A program made the translations under genes and the position numbers. Shown here one piece after another: positions 17,429 through 25,922 of a stretch of 64,000 nt of DNA. This stretch comes from Bacteroidota bacterium (lineage in GTDB: Bacteria > Bacteroidota > Bacteroidia > Bacteroidales > UBA12481): the NCBI GenBank assembly GCA_018669475.1, contig JABHCC010000032.1, positions 256,058 to 320,057 of the forward strand, read 5' to 3'. Position 1 is the first letter of the stretch. Every line of letters starts with the position of its first letter. The notes beneath the pieces are model-generated. The model was not told the DNA's origin. It was given only the letters and a program-made list of their open reading frames with translations, and made no database searches.

Positions 17429-17490
17429 CCGACTGCTATATATTGTAAGTTAATGCAAATTATGATTCACTTACAATAACTAGTAAAGCG

Positions 17491-17498
17491 CAAATATA
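17491..17498 (-). promoter_or_regulatory. putative -7 box of the DUF6089-uppS-bamA unit
   Basis: Minus-strand TATATTTG, an exact TAnnTTTG match, about 62 bp before the DUF6089 start and just downstream of nadK. The -33 TTTG is not evident. Confidence 0.5.
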
Positions 17499-17521
17499 GT
17501 ATAAAATTACGGTTAAAAATC

Positions 17522-18430
17522 TCAGTTTCTTTTGTCGGCTCCCCACATAAGTTTTGTTCGCAGGGTGTTATAAAATGAGTGGTCTTTTAGCCTGAGTGTC
17601 TTGACAACAAAGGGTGCCTTGCTTATTTTTAATTCAAGACCAGATTCGACCACTACAGACCTGGAATCCAGAGAAACCAGAATATGTCCTCCCCGACCTT
17701 CCATTTGTAATGTCAGTTCTTTACGATCAGGATAAACAAGTGGTCGTACTGTAAGGTTGTGAGGTGCAATCGGAGCAATAATAAAATCATTGGCATCAGG
17801 TACAACTAATGGTCCACCAACACTTAATGAATAAGCTGTTGATCCGGTAGGGGTCGACACAATCAAACCGTCAGTCCAATAGGTATTCAGGTATTCACCA
17901 TCTAAAAAGGCTTTAATTTTTATCATAGAAGAATCATCCCTTTTATGAACAGTGAGCTCATTCAAAGCGAAATTAAAATCCCCAAATAATTCCTGATCTG
18001 TTCTTAATTGTATAAGTGTTCTTTCCTCAGTATTATACAAACCATGAGAGATACTATCGATTGCTGTAGAGATTTCTTCCTGAGCAATATCAGCAAGAAA
18101 CCCCAATCGTCCTGCATTGATTCCAGCTATAGGAATATCCTTGTTTCTAACTATTGTTGCAGCTTCCAGAAAAGTGCCATCACCACCAATGCTCAGCATA
18201 TAATCAGCATTTACAGGCAGGTCATCTGAATTTGTAAAACTCCCTGAAAAAGAAAATTCTTCTTCTAAAGATTCCCGTACAAAATCAAGAAAGGGCTCAA
18301 AAAAATAAATCTGAGCACCATGGTCTTCTAAACGTGCCAGCAATAATCTGAAGTGAAGTCTGAATGAATCATTGAAAGATCTGCCAAAAAGCAGAACCAC
18401 AAATGCTTTGGGTTCAATATTTCTATTCAT
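17522..18430 (-). CDS. nadK: NAD kinase
   Basis: 302-residue cytoplasmic enzyme that phosphorylates NAD to NADP with ATP or polyphosphate. MLSIGGDGTFLEAA carries the GGDG catalytic motif. GINAGRLGFLADI, ALNELTVHK (the conserved NE), and STPTGSTAYSLSVGGP with PIAPHNLTVRPLV are the other family blocks. Length is normal. It is 53 bp downstream of the CBS protein gene on the same strand. The start context AAACGGATG resembles those of gldD and the S9 peptidase gene, but here the codon used is the second ATG (MNRNIEPKAF). Confidence 0.95.
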   Translation of the reverse strand: MNRNIEPKAFVVLLFGRSFNDSFRLHFRLLLARLEDHGAQIYFFEPFLDFVRESLEEEFSFSGSFTNSDDLPVNADYMLSIGGDGTFLEAATIVRNKDIPIAGINAGRLGFLADIAQEEISTAIDSISHGLYNTEERTLIQLRTDQELFGDFNFALNELTVHKRDDSSMIKIKAFLDGEYLNTYWTDGLIVSTPTGSTAYSLSVGGPLVVPDANDFIIAPIAPHNLTVRPLVYPDRKELTLQMEGRGGHILVSLDSRSVVVESGLELKISKAPFVVKTLRLKDHSFYNTLRTKLMWGADKRN

Positions 18431-18467
18431 TGCATCCGTTTTAATTTAGATTCAAAATGGTTTTATT

Positions 18468-18484
18468 TTTTGTCATGCTCGGTT
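18468..18484 (-). repeat. 17-nt 3'-flank element, copy 1
   Basis: In the sense of the CBS gene this reads AACCGAGCATGACAAAA and begins on the last base of its TGA stop. The same 17-mer lies just past two other stop codons, at 27867-27883 and 50188-50204. Confidence 0.8.
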
Positions 18485-19149
18485 CAAATGTTTAAAAACC
18501 TCATGAATTCTTCATAACGGTCACGATAGAGAGCATCCAGTTTATCATCCTCAAGAAATGAAGCTTTTATCGAATAGTCATAACGTTCAAGTGATCGGAT
18601 GATTGCACTCATATCATTCGTATTGACTTTGATGGTGAGCTCCAGCTCCATAGAATCTTCCTGAGTGTCGACATATACACTTAATATCTTAGCATTGTTC
18701 TCCTCAATAATCCTGCTGATTTCTGTTAAACTATAATCATGGACTGTCATTGCAAGAACTAATATTCCTCCTGGCTGATTTGCACTAGTTAATTTCGCGA
18801 ATTGTAAGATCAGATCATGCATACTGATAAGGCCAAGATATTCCTTGCCTTCTTTGACAACCGGCACAACAGATAGTTTCAGGCGACTAATCAATTCAAT
18901 CACTTCATAAATGTGTTGGTTTTCATCAACAAAAGGGCTGAACAAAGACAGATTATGATTCCCAAGAGCCTGTTCCACATCGTCGAGAGCGTAGATATCG
19001 TTATCAGAAATCAGTCCCAGAAAGTCAGAATTATTAACAATTGGCAAGTGAGAGACTCTGAATGTCTCCATCCAACTTAATGCCTGTGCTCCTGTATCAG
19101 AAGTTTTTACAGATGGTAGAACGTCTGAAATCAACTCTTTTGCCAACAT
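18484..19149 (-). CDS. CBS-domain protein (AcuB-like)
   Basis: 221-residue soluble protein with two CBS motifs (about residues 10-60, SHLPIVNNSDFLGLISDNDI; and 75-120, LSVVPVVKEGKEYLGLISMH) followed by an ACT-like C-terminal region (about 130-200, GGILVLAMTVHDYSLTEISR). CBS pairs usually sense adenine nucleotides. The closest named architecture is AcuB, but there is no acetoin gene here. It sits between nadK and divergent pdxJ, a placement I recognise from other Bacteroidota. Regulatory target unknown. Confidence 0.85.
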   Translation of the reverse strand: MLAKELISDVLPSVKTSDTGAQALSWMETFRVSHLPIVNNSDFLGLISDNDIYALDDVEQALGNHNLSLFSPFVDENQHIYEVIELISRLKLSVVPVVKEGKEYLGLISMHDLILQFAKLTSANQPGGILVLAMTVHDYSLTEISRIIEENNAKILSVYVDTQEDSMELELTIKVNTNDMSAIIRSLERYDYSIKASFLEDDKLDALYRDRYEEFMRFLNI

Positions 19150-19171
19150 AATCCTGATTAAATAATATCTG

Positions 19172-19179
19172 TACCTTTG
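19172..19179 (+). promoter_or_regulatory. putative -7 box of pdxJ
   Basis: TACCTTTG, an exact TAnnTTTG match, 29 bp before the pdxJ start in the 59-bp divergent gap. No TTTG is seen at the 19-nt spacing. Confidence 0.5.
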
Positions 19180-19208
19180 TAAAAATAACGCTTTGATTTA
19201 AGAAAATC

Positions 19209-19928
19209 ATGACTCGCTTAAGTGTAAATATAAATAAAATTGCCACACTCCGTAATGCTCGCGGAGGGAAGGTGCCAAGTGTTCTTAAAGCAGCATCTGA
19301 TTGTCAGGAATATGGAGCTCAAGGTATTACTGTTCATCCCAGACCTGATGAGCGGCATATTCGTTACCAGGATGTACTTGACCTTAAGCCACTGGTTTAC
19401 ACCGAATTTAATATTGAGGGATTTCCTTCGGATGAATTTTTAGACCTTGTCATCTCTGTTAATCCTGAACAAGTAACACTAGTCCCCGATCCTCCTGGTG
19501 CTCTTACCTCCAACGCTGGCTGGGACACAATCAAGAACAAAACAAAACTCAAAGCCATTATTTCCAGGCTTCATCAGTCAGGAATCAGAACCTCAATCTT
19601 CATAGATACTGATACAGAAAATATCAGACAAGCAAGTGAAACAGGTACTGACCGCCTGGAATTATATACCGAACCTTATGCCAATATGTATAAAACAAAC
19701 AGGGATGAGGCTATTGCACCGTTCATTGTAGCAGCTGAAACCGCTCAGGAGAATGGTCTGGGTTTAAATGCTGGTCATGATCTCGATCTGCAGAACCTTG
19801 AGTACTTTGCTTCAAATATTCCCGGATTACTTGAAGTCAGTATTGGACATGCTCTCATTTCTGATGCCTTGTATTACGGGCTGGAGAATACAATAATGAT
19901 GTACAGAAGAAAATTAGTTCATGCTTGA
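19209..19928 (+). CDS. pdxJ: pyridoxine 5'-phosphate synthase
   Basis: 239-residue TIM-barrel enzyme that condenses 1-deoxyxylulose 5-phosphate with 3-amino-2-oxopropyl phosphate in the DXP-dependent vitamin B6 pathway. [20 protein letters not shown] is the family N-terminus. [50 protein letters not shown] and [12 protein letters not shown] are the conserved blocks with the active-site His, Glu and Arg. Length is normal. It overlaps the following exonuclease gene by 8 bp, indicating an operon. Confidence 0.95.
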   Translation: MTRLSVNINKIATLRNARGGKVPSVLKAASDCQEYGAQGITVHPRPDERHIRYQDVLDLKPLVYTEFNIEGFPSDEFLDLVISVNPEQVTLVPDPPGALTSNAGWDTIKNKTKLKAIISRLHQSGIRTSIFIDTDTENIRQASETGTDRLELYTEPYANMYKTNRDEAIAPFIVAAETAQENGLGLNAGHDLDLQNLEYFASNIPGLLEVSIGHALISDALYYGLENTIMMYRRKLVHA

Positions 19929-20643
19929 AAAAATCAGAAAAGACAAGATCCTGTTTCTTGATATTGAAACAGTCCCCCAATCCGACCAATGGGAAAACCT
20001 TTCCGACAAGATGCAATCTCTGTGGGAAAAAAAATCGAAAGGGCTAAGAGCAGATGAGGAAAGTCCTGAAGATGTTTACCAGAAGGCTGGAATTTATGCT
20101 GAATTTGGTAAAGTTATTTGCGTTTCTGTTGGAGCTTTTGCTCAAAAAGGTGATCAATACATCTTTCGAATGAAATCGTACGCCAGCAAAGATGAAAAAC
20201 AATTGCTTCTTGAGGTGGCAGCAATGCTCAGAAAATATTCTGGTGAAGGCGAACGAAATCTCTGTGCACATAATGGCAAAGATTTTGACTTTCCGTATAT
20301 GGCACGAAGAATGCTTATTAATGGCATTAAGCTTCCCGGAATACTGGATACAGCAGGAAAAAAACCATGGGAGGTAAATCACCTCGACACAATGGAGTTA
20401 TGGAAATTCGGAGCATACAGACATTATGCCTCTCTTGATTTGCTCACCACAATATTCGGAATCCCAACACCAAAAGATGACATTGATGGTAGTCAGGTTG
20501 CACAGGTTTTCTATGAGGAAAATGACCTGGAACGAATTGTACAATACTGTGAAAAGGATGTGCTGGCAATTGCCCAGCTCTATTTGAAGTGGCGTGGTGA
20601 GCCTTTGCTTAACGATGATCAGCTTGTTATTATCAAGGAATAG
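19921..20643 (+). CDS. predicted 3'-5' exonuclease, DEDD superfamily (PolB exonuclease-like)
   Basis: 240-residue cytoplasmic protein with the RNase H-like exonuclease fold. Exo I is [11 protein letters not shown] (Asp-x-Glu), Exo II is [18 protein letters not shown], and Exo III has a [16 protein letters not shown] ending with the last aspartate. All four DEDD metal ligands are present. It resembles the stand-alone PolB-exonuclease-like family common in Bacteroidota (PF10108 type). The start overlaps the pdxJ stop. DNA or RNA as substrate cannot be decided from sequence. Confidence 0.85.
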   Translation: MLEKIRKDKILFLDIETVPQSDQWENLSDKMQSLWEKKSKGLRADEESPEDVYQKAGIYAEFGKVICVSVGAFAQKGDQYIFRMKSYASKDEKQLLLEVAAMLRKYSGEGERNLCAHNGKDFDFPYMARRMLINGIKLPGILDTAGKKPWEVNHLDTMELWKFGAYRHYASLDLLTTIFGIPTPKDDIDGSQVAQVFYEENDLERIVQYCEKDVLAIAQLYLKWRGEPLLNDDQLVIIKE

Positions 20644-20653
20644 ATAGAAGTAA

Positions 20654-20680
20654 CACAAGTACCACAAGTACCTTATGTAC
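20654..20680. repeat. three-unit 9-mer array CACAAGTAC
   Basis: Two perfect CACAAGTAC units followed by the diverged CTTATGTAC, between the convergent exonuclease and hydrolase genes. Same style as the heptamer arrays near 11.5 and 13.5 kb. Confidence 0.7.
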
Positions 20681-20697
20681 TATGAGCTACTTTAATG

Positions 20698-21507
20698 TTA
20701 TGTGTTAAGTAAAAAATGTTTTACGGTATTTATAAATATCTCTGGTTGTTCTGCGTGTAGCCAGTGACCTGCCTTTTGAATTCGTTTAATTTCTGCTTCC
20801 GGAAATATCATTTTAATGGCATCTTCATCCGCAGCTTTGATGTATTGAGATTGCTGGCCCTTAAAGAACAATACAGGAAACTGATCATACCCACCCTCCG
20901 GCAGTTGATCAGGAAGCAATCCATCAAGCAGACTGTTTATATTATTATATAATCCATCCAGATTAATAATCCACTTATACTTTTCGCCTGTCTGACGTTT
21001 GAGGTTTTTATATAGAAACTGTCTTAAGCGCTTATCCGGCAGGCTATTGACTAATTTATCGTCAATTTCACGTAAATTATTGAGAATGGATAAATCAAGA
21101 CTCCGTAATGCACTAATTATCTGCCTGTGCCCATGATTTGCCGAATCATCGTTTTTCTTATGCTCATATGGTAAAGGACTTATATCTACCACGATGAGTT
21201 TGGATATGCGCATAGGATATTGAGTGGCATAATACATTGCCGTTTTCCCTCCCATAGAATGACCAAGAAGCATAACTTTGTTAAGATCGAGCTCATTAAT
21301 CAAATCATTAAGATCATCCATCAGGAGAGGATAGCTATGTTGATTTGAATGTGGTGATTTACCATGATTGCGCTGATCCACCATATAAACCTCACAGATA
21401 TCTGACAAGAGTTCAGCAATTCTTAACCAGTTCCCTCCTGAACCATAGAGACCATGTAAAATAATCAAGGGATGACCGGAGCCTAACTTTTCGTAATGCA
21501 GTTTCAT
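20698..21507 (-). CDS. alpha/beta-hydrolase (YbfF-like esterase)
   Basis: 269-residue cytoplasmic alpha/beta-hydrolase. The oxyanion-hole motif is LIILHGLYGSGGNW, the DQRNHGKSPHS block follows, the nucleophile elbow is LLGHSMGGKTA, and the catalytic His is in KAGHWLHAEQPE. The arrangement resembles E. coli YbfF, an acyl-CoA/ester hydrolase. It lies 8 bp downstream of udk on the same strand and is probably cotranscribed. The natural substrate is unknown. Confidence 0.88.
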   Translation of the reverse strand: MKLHYEKLGSGHPLIILHGLYGSGGNWLRIAELLSDICEVYMVDQRNHGKSPHSNQHSYPLLMDDLNDLINELDLNKVMLLGHSMGGKTAMYYATQYPMRISKLIVVDISPLPYEHKKNDDSANHGHRQIISALRSLDLSILNNLREIDDKLVNSLPDKRLRQFLYKNLKRQTGEKYKWIINLDGLYNNINSLLDGLLPDQLPEGGYDQFPVLFFKGQQSQYIKAADEDAIKMIFPEAEIKRIQKAGHWLHAEQPEIFINTVKHFLLNT

Positions 21508-21515
21508 TTATCCAG

Positions 21516-22130
21516 TTAATTATCGGCTAAATACTGCTTAATCAGGCTTACTAAAACACGAATACCCACTTCATTTTCTCCCCCTTGAGGAATTATAAGA
21601 TCGGCATAGCGTTTTGAAGGCTCAATAAATTCAAGATGCATTGGTTTTACAGTTGACTCATAACGATCAAGCACTGCCTTAACTGAGCGGCCGCGATCAA
21701 TTATATCACGGGTAATAACCCTCCCAAGCCGGTCATCAGCATCGGCGTCAACATATACTTTCAAATCCATCATTTCTCTCAGTCCCGGATCAGTCAAAAC
21801 CAGAATTCCTTCAATTATAATAACAGGTTTAGGATCTACCGGAATAGTTTCTGATGATCTGATACAGGTCAGGTAACTGTATATGGGTTGTTGAATTAGC
21901 TGCCCATGCCTCAACTGCTTTATATGGTTTATCAGCAAAGACCATTCAATGGATTCAGGATGATCGAAATTCAGACGCTGACGATCTTCAAGTAGTAAGG
22001 ATGAGTTATCACGGTAATATGAATCCTGTGGTAAAAGTGCTACTTTCCCCTCGGGTAAATGCTCTATTATTTTCTTCACCACGGTTGTTTTTCCAGATCC
22101 TGTACCGCCGGCAATTCCTACTACTAACAT
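21516..22130 (-). CDS. udk: uridine kinase
   Basis: 204-residue cytoplasmic kinase of pyrimidine salvage that phosphorylates uridine or cytidine with ATP or GTP. The P-loop is GIAGGTGSGKTTVV. LLPQDSYYRD, NFDHPESIEWSLL, IIIEGILVLTD and RVITRDIIDRGRS are the other conserved blocks. Length and start (MLVVGIAGGTGSG) are standard for Udk. It is divergent from the Dabb gene. Confidence 0.95.
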   Translation of the reverse strand: MLVVGIAGGTGSGKTTVVKKIIEHLPEGKVALLPQDSYYRDNSSLLLEDRQRLNFDHPESIEWSLLINHIKQLRHGQLIQQPIYSYLTCIRSSETIPVDPKPVIIIEGILVLTDPGLREMMDLKVYVDADADDRLGRVITRDIIDRGRSVKAVLDRYESTVKPMHLEFIEPSKRYADLIIPQGGENEVGIRVLVSLIKQYLADN

Positions 22131-22163
22131 ATGCTTGTTTTTACAGTTTAGCTAAACGAATTG

Positions 22164-22171
22164 TATATTTG
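22164..22171 (+). promoter_or_regulatory. -7 box abutting the Dabb start codon
   Basis: TATATTTG ends 4 nt before the ATG at 22176, so transcription should begin at or next to the start codon. The 5' untranslated region would be near zero. Confidence 0.6.
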
Positions 22172-22175
22172 CATC

Positions 22176-22490
22176 ATGATTCGTCACATCGTGCTCTTCA
22201 AATTAAGAGAATTTTCTTCAGAAGAAGAAAGAAATCAGGCTTTAGAAGATGTTTTACTCAACTTTCGTAGTCTGAAAGGTGAAATTCCACAAATAAGGGA
22301 ATACCAGGTACAGGCAAATATTGTGGAAGGCATAGCCTCTTGCGATGTTATTATTAACAGCTGTTTCGATTCCCTGGCCGATCTGAAAGCTTATCAGACT
22401 CATCCGGCTCACCAATACGCTGTTGAGCAGAACAAACAATGGTCTGAAAGCAAGGTAGTAGCCGATTACTACGAAACTACCGATTACTGA
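22176..22490 (+). CDS. Dabb-family dimeric alpha-beta barrel protein
   Basis: 104 residues. The ATG at 22176 (MIRHIVLFKLREF) is chosen over the in-frame TTG at 22161, which lies inside the promoter box. The family signature His near the N-terminus (RHIVLFKL) and the repeated beta-alpha-beta pattern (CDVIINSCFDSLADLKAYQTHPAHQYAV) fit the stress-responsive Dabb fold, a ferredoxin-like homodimer. No catalytic role can be assigned. It is followed 26 bp later by manA on the same strand. Confidence 0.88.
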   Translation: MIRHIVLFKLREFSSEEERNQALEDVLLNFRSLKGEIPQIREYQVQANIVEGIASCDVIINSCFDSLADLKAYQTHPAHQYAVEQNKQWSESKVVADYYETTDY

Positions 22491-22516
22491 ATCATGAATC
22501 CTCAATAATAAGAGAA

Positions 22517-23515
22517 ATGCTGTATCCAATAAAATTTAAACCTCAATATCACTACCGGATCTGGGGAGGAAGCAAGTTGAAAAAACTAATGAACAAGGTC
22601 GATGCTCCTGAAAAAACCGGTGAAAGCTGGGAGATTTCAGCTGTTGAAAATTCTTTATCAGTAGTTGCCAATGGTTTTCTAAATGGCAATACAATTGAGG
22701 AAATTGCTGAAATTTATATGGGTGACTTGTTGGGCGACTCAGTTTATGAGAAATTCGGACCGGAGTTTCCGCTTCTCATCAAATTAATAGATGCCAACGA
22801 CATTCTTTCAATTCAGGTACACCCTGATGATAAGCTGGCAGCATCAAGGCACAGTGCTTACGGAAAAACTGAGATGTGGCATATAATTGACTCTGATCCG
22901 GGTTCAAGTCTTTTTAGTGGATTCAAACAGGAGATGAGCAAGGAAAGCTATCTTGAAGCGATGAAGAATGGCAATATTAAGGATTTCCTGAATGAAGAAA
23001 AGGCTGGGCCGGGAGATACTTTTTACATTCCGGCTGGTCGTGTTCATGCTACCGGAGCAGGCATATTATTCGCCGAAATACAGCAAACAAGTGATATCAC
23101 TTATAGGATTTATGATTGGGACAGAGTTGATGTAAATGGCACAGCTCGTGACCTGCACACAGACTTAGCTGTTGATGCTATTGATTATAAGCATCATGCA
23201 GATTACCGAACACATTATTCTAAAAACAAAAACCAGGCAAACGAATTAGTTAGTAGTCCTTATTTCACGGTGAATTATTTTCCATTTGATCAAGTGGTTG
23301 ATTTTGATTACCAGTCTCTGGATTCTTTTGTAATATATATATGTCTGAAAGGTGCCTGCAAAGTTGAGTTTGGCAATTCCGGATCAGAAAATTTACAGAC
23401 AGGGGAAACGATTCTTATACCTGCAGCACTAAAAAACATTCGTGTGAATCCTTCTGTGGCTACTGAAATTCTCGAAGTATATATTAATAACCCGGTAACT
23501 GATAACCTTTCATGA
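22517..23515 (+). CDS. manA: mannose-6-phosphate isomerase, class I type
   Basis: 332-residue zinc enzyme interconverting mannose 6-phosphate and fructose 6-phosphate. DILSIQVHPDDKLA provides Gln and His zinc ligands, GKTEMWHII the Glu, and IPAGRVHATGAGILFAEIQQ the distal His and active site. The N-terminus (MLYPIKFKPQYHYRIWGGSKL) is the short Bacteroidota/Firmicutes type. The stop overlaps the engB start as ATGA, so the two are coupled. Its likely role is feeding GDP-mannose and other surface glycans. Confidence 0.93.
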   Translation: MLYPIKFKPQYHYRIWGGSKLKKLMNKVDAPEKTGESWEISAVENSLSVVANGFLNGNTIEEIAEIYMGDLLGDSVYEKFGPEFPLLIKLIDANDILSIQVHPDDKLAASRHSAYGKTEMWHIIDSDPGSSLFSGFKQEMSKESYLEAMKNGNIKDFLNEEKAGPGDTFYIPAGRVHATGAGILFAEIQQTSDITYRIYDWDRVDVNGTARDLHTDLAVDAIDYKHHADYRTHYSKNKNQANELVSSPYFTVNYFPFDQVVDFDYQSLDSFVIYICLKGACKVEFGNSGSENLQTGETILIPAALKNIRVNPSVATEILEVYINNPVTDNLS

Positions 23516-24108
23516 TTATTCAATCCGCTAAGTTCGTAATGAGCAACACCAGGCTAGACAAATGCCCCAAGCCGAATAAGCCTGAGTATGCATTTATCGG
23601 CAGATCGAATGTTGGAAAATCTTCTCTGATTAATATGCTTACCGGGCGAAAATCCCTGGCCAAGATTTCAGGCAAACCAGGAAAGACACAATTAATTAAT
23701 CACTTTATCATTAATGAAAAATGGTATCTGGTTGATCTGCCAGGCTACGGTTATGCCAAAGTAGGAAAAGAAAAAAGAAGCTCCTGGATGCAATTCACTA
23801 TTGAATATGTTACCAAACGCGAAAACTTACAATGCCTGTTTATCTTAATTGACGCACGAATTGATCCTCAAACCATTGATCTGGAGTTTATTGATCAGAT
23901 GGGACAAAATCAAATTCCCTTTAATCTGATATTCACTAAAACAGATAAAATGTCGGCAAGTCAGATTCAAAAAAACATCAGCAAATTCAGAGAAGCTCTT
24001 GCTGAAACATGGGAAGAATTACCAGATTATTTTGTTAGTTCAGCAAGGACAGGGCGAGGTGGTGATGAAATATTGTCTTTCATTAGTAAAACCAATTCAG
24101 ATTTCTAA
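23512..24108 (+). CDS. engB: ribosome biogenesis GTPase EngB/YsxC
   Basis: 198-residue GTPase needed for assembly of the large ribosomal subunit. G1 is FIGRSNVGKSSLINML, G2 lies in GKPGKTQLINHF, G3 is VDLPGYGYAKVGKE and G4 is IFTKTDK. Length and motif order match YihA/YsxC. It overlaps manA by four bases and is followed by a promoter box and prs. Confidence 0.95.
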   Translation: MIIQSAKFVMSNTRLDKCPKPNKPEYAFIGRSNVGKSSLINMLTGRKSLAKISGKPGKTQLINHFIINEKWYLVDLPGYGYAKVGKEKRSSWMQFTIEYVTKRENLQCLFILIDARIDPQTIDLEFIDQMGQNQIPFNLIFTKTDKMSASQIQKNISKFREALAETWEELPDYFVSSARTGRGGDEILSFISKTNSDF

Positions 24109-24154
24109 GCATCTTTCTTTACCTCATGGGTGAACAAAGAGCTGAGATATTTTC

Positions 24155-24162
24155 TAACTTTG
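24155..24162 (+). promoter_or_regulatory. putative -7 box of prs
   Basis: TAACTTTG, exact TAnnTTTG match, 38 bp before the prs start codon. No TTTG at -33. Confidence 0.5.
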
Positions 24163-24200
24163 CAAACAATAACTTGTATTTCCAATCTAACTATTGAATC

Positions 24201-25139
24201 ATGCCACACAACAGCTCGATCAAAGTCTTTTCTGGTTCTGCCACCAAATACCTTTCTGAAAAAATTGCCAATTCATATGGTGTTGAATTAGGTGATGTTA
24301 GGATTCAGCGTTTTGCCGATGGTGAGTTTCAGCCAAGTTTTGAGGAATCGCTGAGGGGAGATCACGTTTTTATTATTCAATCCACATTTTCACCATCCGA
24401 CAATTTACTGGAATTATTATTCCTGATTGATGCTGCAAAAAGGGCGTCAGCTTATAAGATAGTTGCAGTGATCCCATATTTTGGCTTTGCCCGACAAGAT
24501 CGTAAAGACCGTCCTCGTGTGTCGATTGCTGCCAAGCTTATTTCCAATCTACTTGTGTCATCAGGTGTTGATCGTATTATTACAATGGACCTCCATGCTG
24601 ACCAGATCCAGGGATTTTTTGATGTACCTGTTGATCACATGTATGCTTCTCGGGTCTTCATAAAATATATCAAATCACTTGAAATAGACAAGCTTGTTAT
24701 TGCCTCACCAGACACCGGAGGGACAAAGAGAGCAAACAGTTATTCAAAATTTCTTGACACCCCAATGGTTATTTGTCATAAAACCAGGAAAGTAGCGAAT
24801 GTAGTAGCGGAGATGACCATTATTGGAGATGTAAAGGACAAGAATGTTATTCTGGTTGATGACATGATTGATACGGGTGGTACTATTGCCAAGGCTGCTG
24901 ATCTGATAATGAAAAATGGTGCTCTTTCTGTGCGCTGCATGGTAACTCATGCTCTCTTCACTGGTCCTGCCTTAGAGAGAATTGAAAACTCTGCTTTGAT
25001 AGAAGTTGTTGTAACCGACTCTATCCCGCTTAAAACAACTTGTGCTAAGGTTAAAGTAATATCTATTGCTGACATCTTTGCGGATGTCATCCGCAAAGCC
25101 TATAATAATGAGTCAATAAGTAACAGTTTCTTGTTTTAA
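24201..25139 (+). CDS. prs: ribose-phosphate pyrophosphokinase
   Basis: 312-residue cytoplasmic enzyme making PRPP from ribose 5-phosphate and ATP for nucleotide, His and Trp synthesis. IKVFSGSATKYLSEKIA is the N-terminal block, RFADGEFQPSF the next, PYFGFARQDRKDRPRVSI the flexible-loop region, MDLHADQIQGFFD the metal-binding His region, and VILVDDMIDTGGTIAKAA the PRPP-binding signature. Length is normal. Single gene with its own promoter box. Confidence 0.97.
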   Translation: MPHNSSIKVFSGSATKYLSEKIANSYGVELGDVRIQRFADGEFQPSFEESLRGDHVFIIQSTFSPSDNLLELLFLIDAAKRASAYKIVAVIPYFGFARQDRKDRPRVSIAAKLISNLLVSSGVDRIITMDLHADQIQGFFDVPVDHMYASRVFIKYIKSLEIDKLVIASPDTGGTKRANSYSKFLDTPMVICHKTRKVANVVAEMTIIGDVKDKNVILVDDMIDTGGTIAKAADLIMKNGALSVRCMVTHALFTGPALERIENSALIEVVVTDSIPLKTTCAKVKVISIADIFADVIRKAYNNESISNSFLF

Positions 25140-25144
25140 TTCAC

Positions 25145-25152
25145 TATATTTG
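25145..25152 (+). promoter_or_regulatory. putative -7 box of rplY
   Basis: TATATTTG, exact TAnnTTTG match, 5 bp after the prs stop. Transcription should start near 25157, giving a leader of about 95 nt before rplY. Confidence 0.55.
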
Positions 25153-25157
25153 CAGCC

Positions 25158-25252
25158 TTAAAAATTGCCGGATAAAAAAGTGTAATGGGGGACTCATCCG
25201 GTACCGGACCGGCCTGGTATTGACAAGTCCTGAGTAGCACGCAAAAAAAAAG
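25158..25252 (+). promoter_or_regulatory. structured 5' leader of rplY
   Basis: GC-rich leader in an otherwise AT-rich gap. Complementary arms: CCGGAT (25168-25173) with ATCCGG (25196-25201); GGACT (25190-25194) with AGTCC (25226-25230); and TACCGG (25202-25207) with CCTGGTA (25213-25219, one bulge). The first two pairings interleave, so they form a pseudoknot or exclude each other. This is the pattern of an autoregulatory ribosomal-protein leader; no known family is recognised. Confidence 0.45.
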
Positions 25253-25891
25253 ATGAAAACATTTGATTTAAAAGGTACTGTTCGCAAGGACCTGGGCAAA
25301 AAAGCCACAAAGCAAGTTAGAAAAGAAGATCTAATTCCGTGTGTATTGTATGGTGGAGAATCACCAGTTCATTTCACTGCACCGATCAACGATTTCAGAC
25401 ATCTTCTGTATACGCCTCATGTATTTTTAGTCAATCTTAATATTGACGAAAAGCCATGTCAGGCTGTTATGCAAGATGTTCAATTCCATCCTGTATCAGA
25501 TGCAGTTTTGCATATTGATTTCCTGCTGGTAACAGACGAATCGCCAGTTAGTATTCGCATTCCCGTTTTGACTAATGGCTTTGCTCTAGGTGTTCAAGAT
25601 GGAGGAAAACTCAAAGTTGAGATGCGTCGCCTGAAAGTAAAGGCTTTACCGAGATATCTTCCTGATTCCCTTGATATTGATGTCACCGACATTGAGCTGG
25701 GTCAATCAGTTAAGGTACGTGAACTCGATTTCGAGAACATGGAATTACTTGATCCCCGCAACTCTGTTGTTGTATCAGTGAAACTGACACGTGTCGCCAA
25801 AGGAATGGCTGCTGCTGATGAAGAAGAAGAAGAAGAGATTGAAGGAGAAGAGGGTGAAGAATCAGGAGAAGAAGCTTCTGACAGCGAATAG
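25253..25891 (+). CDS. rplY: 50S ribosomal protein L25/general stress protein Ctc
   Basis: 212 residues: an N-terminal L25 domain that binds 5S rRNA loop E (about 1-95; GTVRKDLGKKATKQVRKE, IPCVLYGGE, VMQDVQFHPVSDAVLHIDF) and the TL5/Ctc C-terminal beta domain (about 100-185). A highly acidic tail follows (about 186-212: EEEEEEIEGEEGEESGEE). The tail is low complexity and not part of the fold. It is followed by pth 31 bp later, the common rplY-pth pair. The leader is likely regulatory. Confidence 0.95.
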   Translation: MKTFDLKGTVRKDLGKKATKQVRKEDLIPCVLYGGESPVHFTAPINDFRHLLYTPHVFLVNLNIDEKPCQAVMQDVQFHPVSDAVLHIDFLLVTDESPVSIRIPVLTNGFALGVQDGGKLKVEMRRLKVKALPRYLPDSLDIDVTDIELGQSVKVRELDFENMELLDPRNSVVVSVKLTRVAKGMAAADEEEEEEIEGEEGEESGEEASDSE

Positions 25892-25922
25892 GGAAACATG
25901 AAAATGATAATAACCTAAGCAG

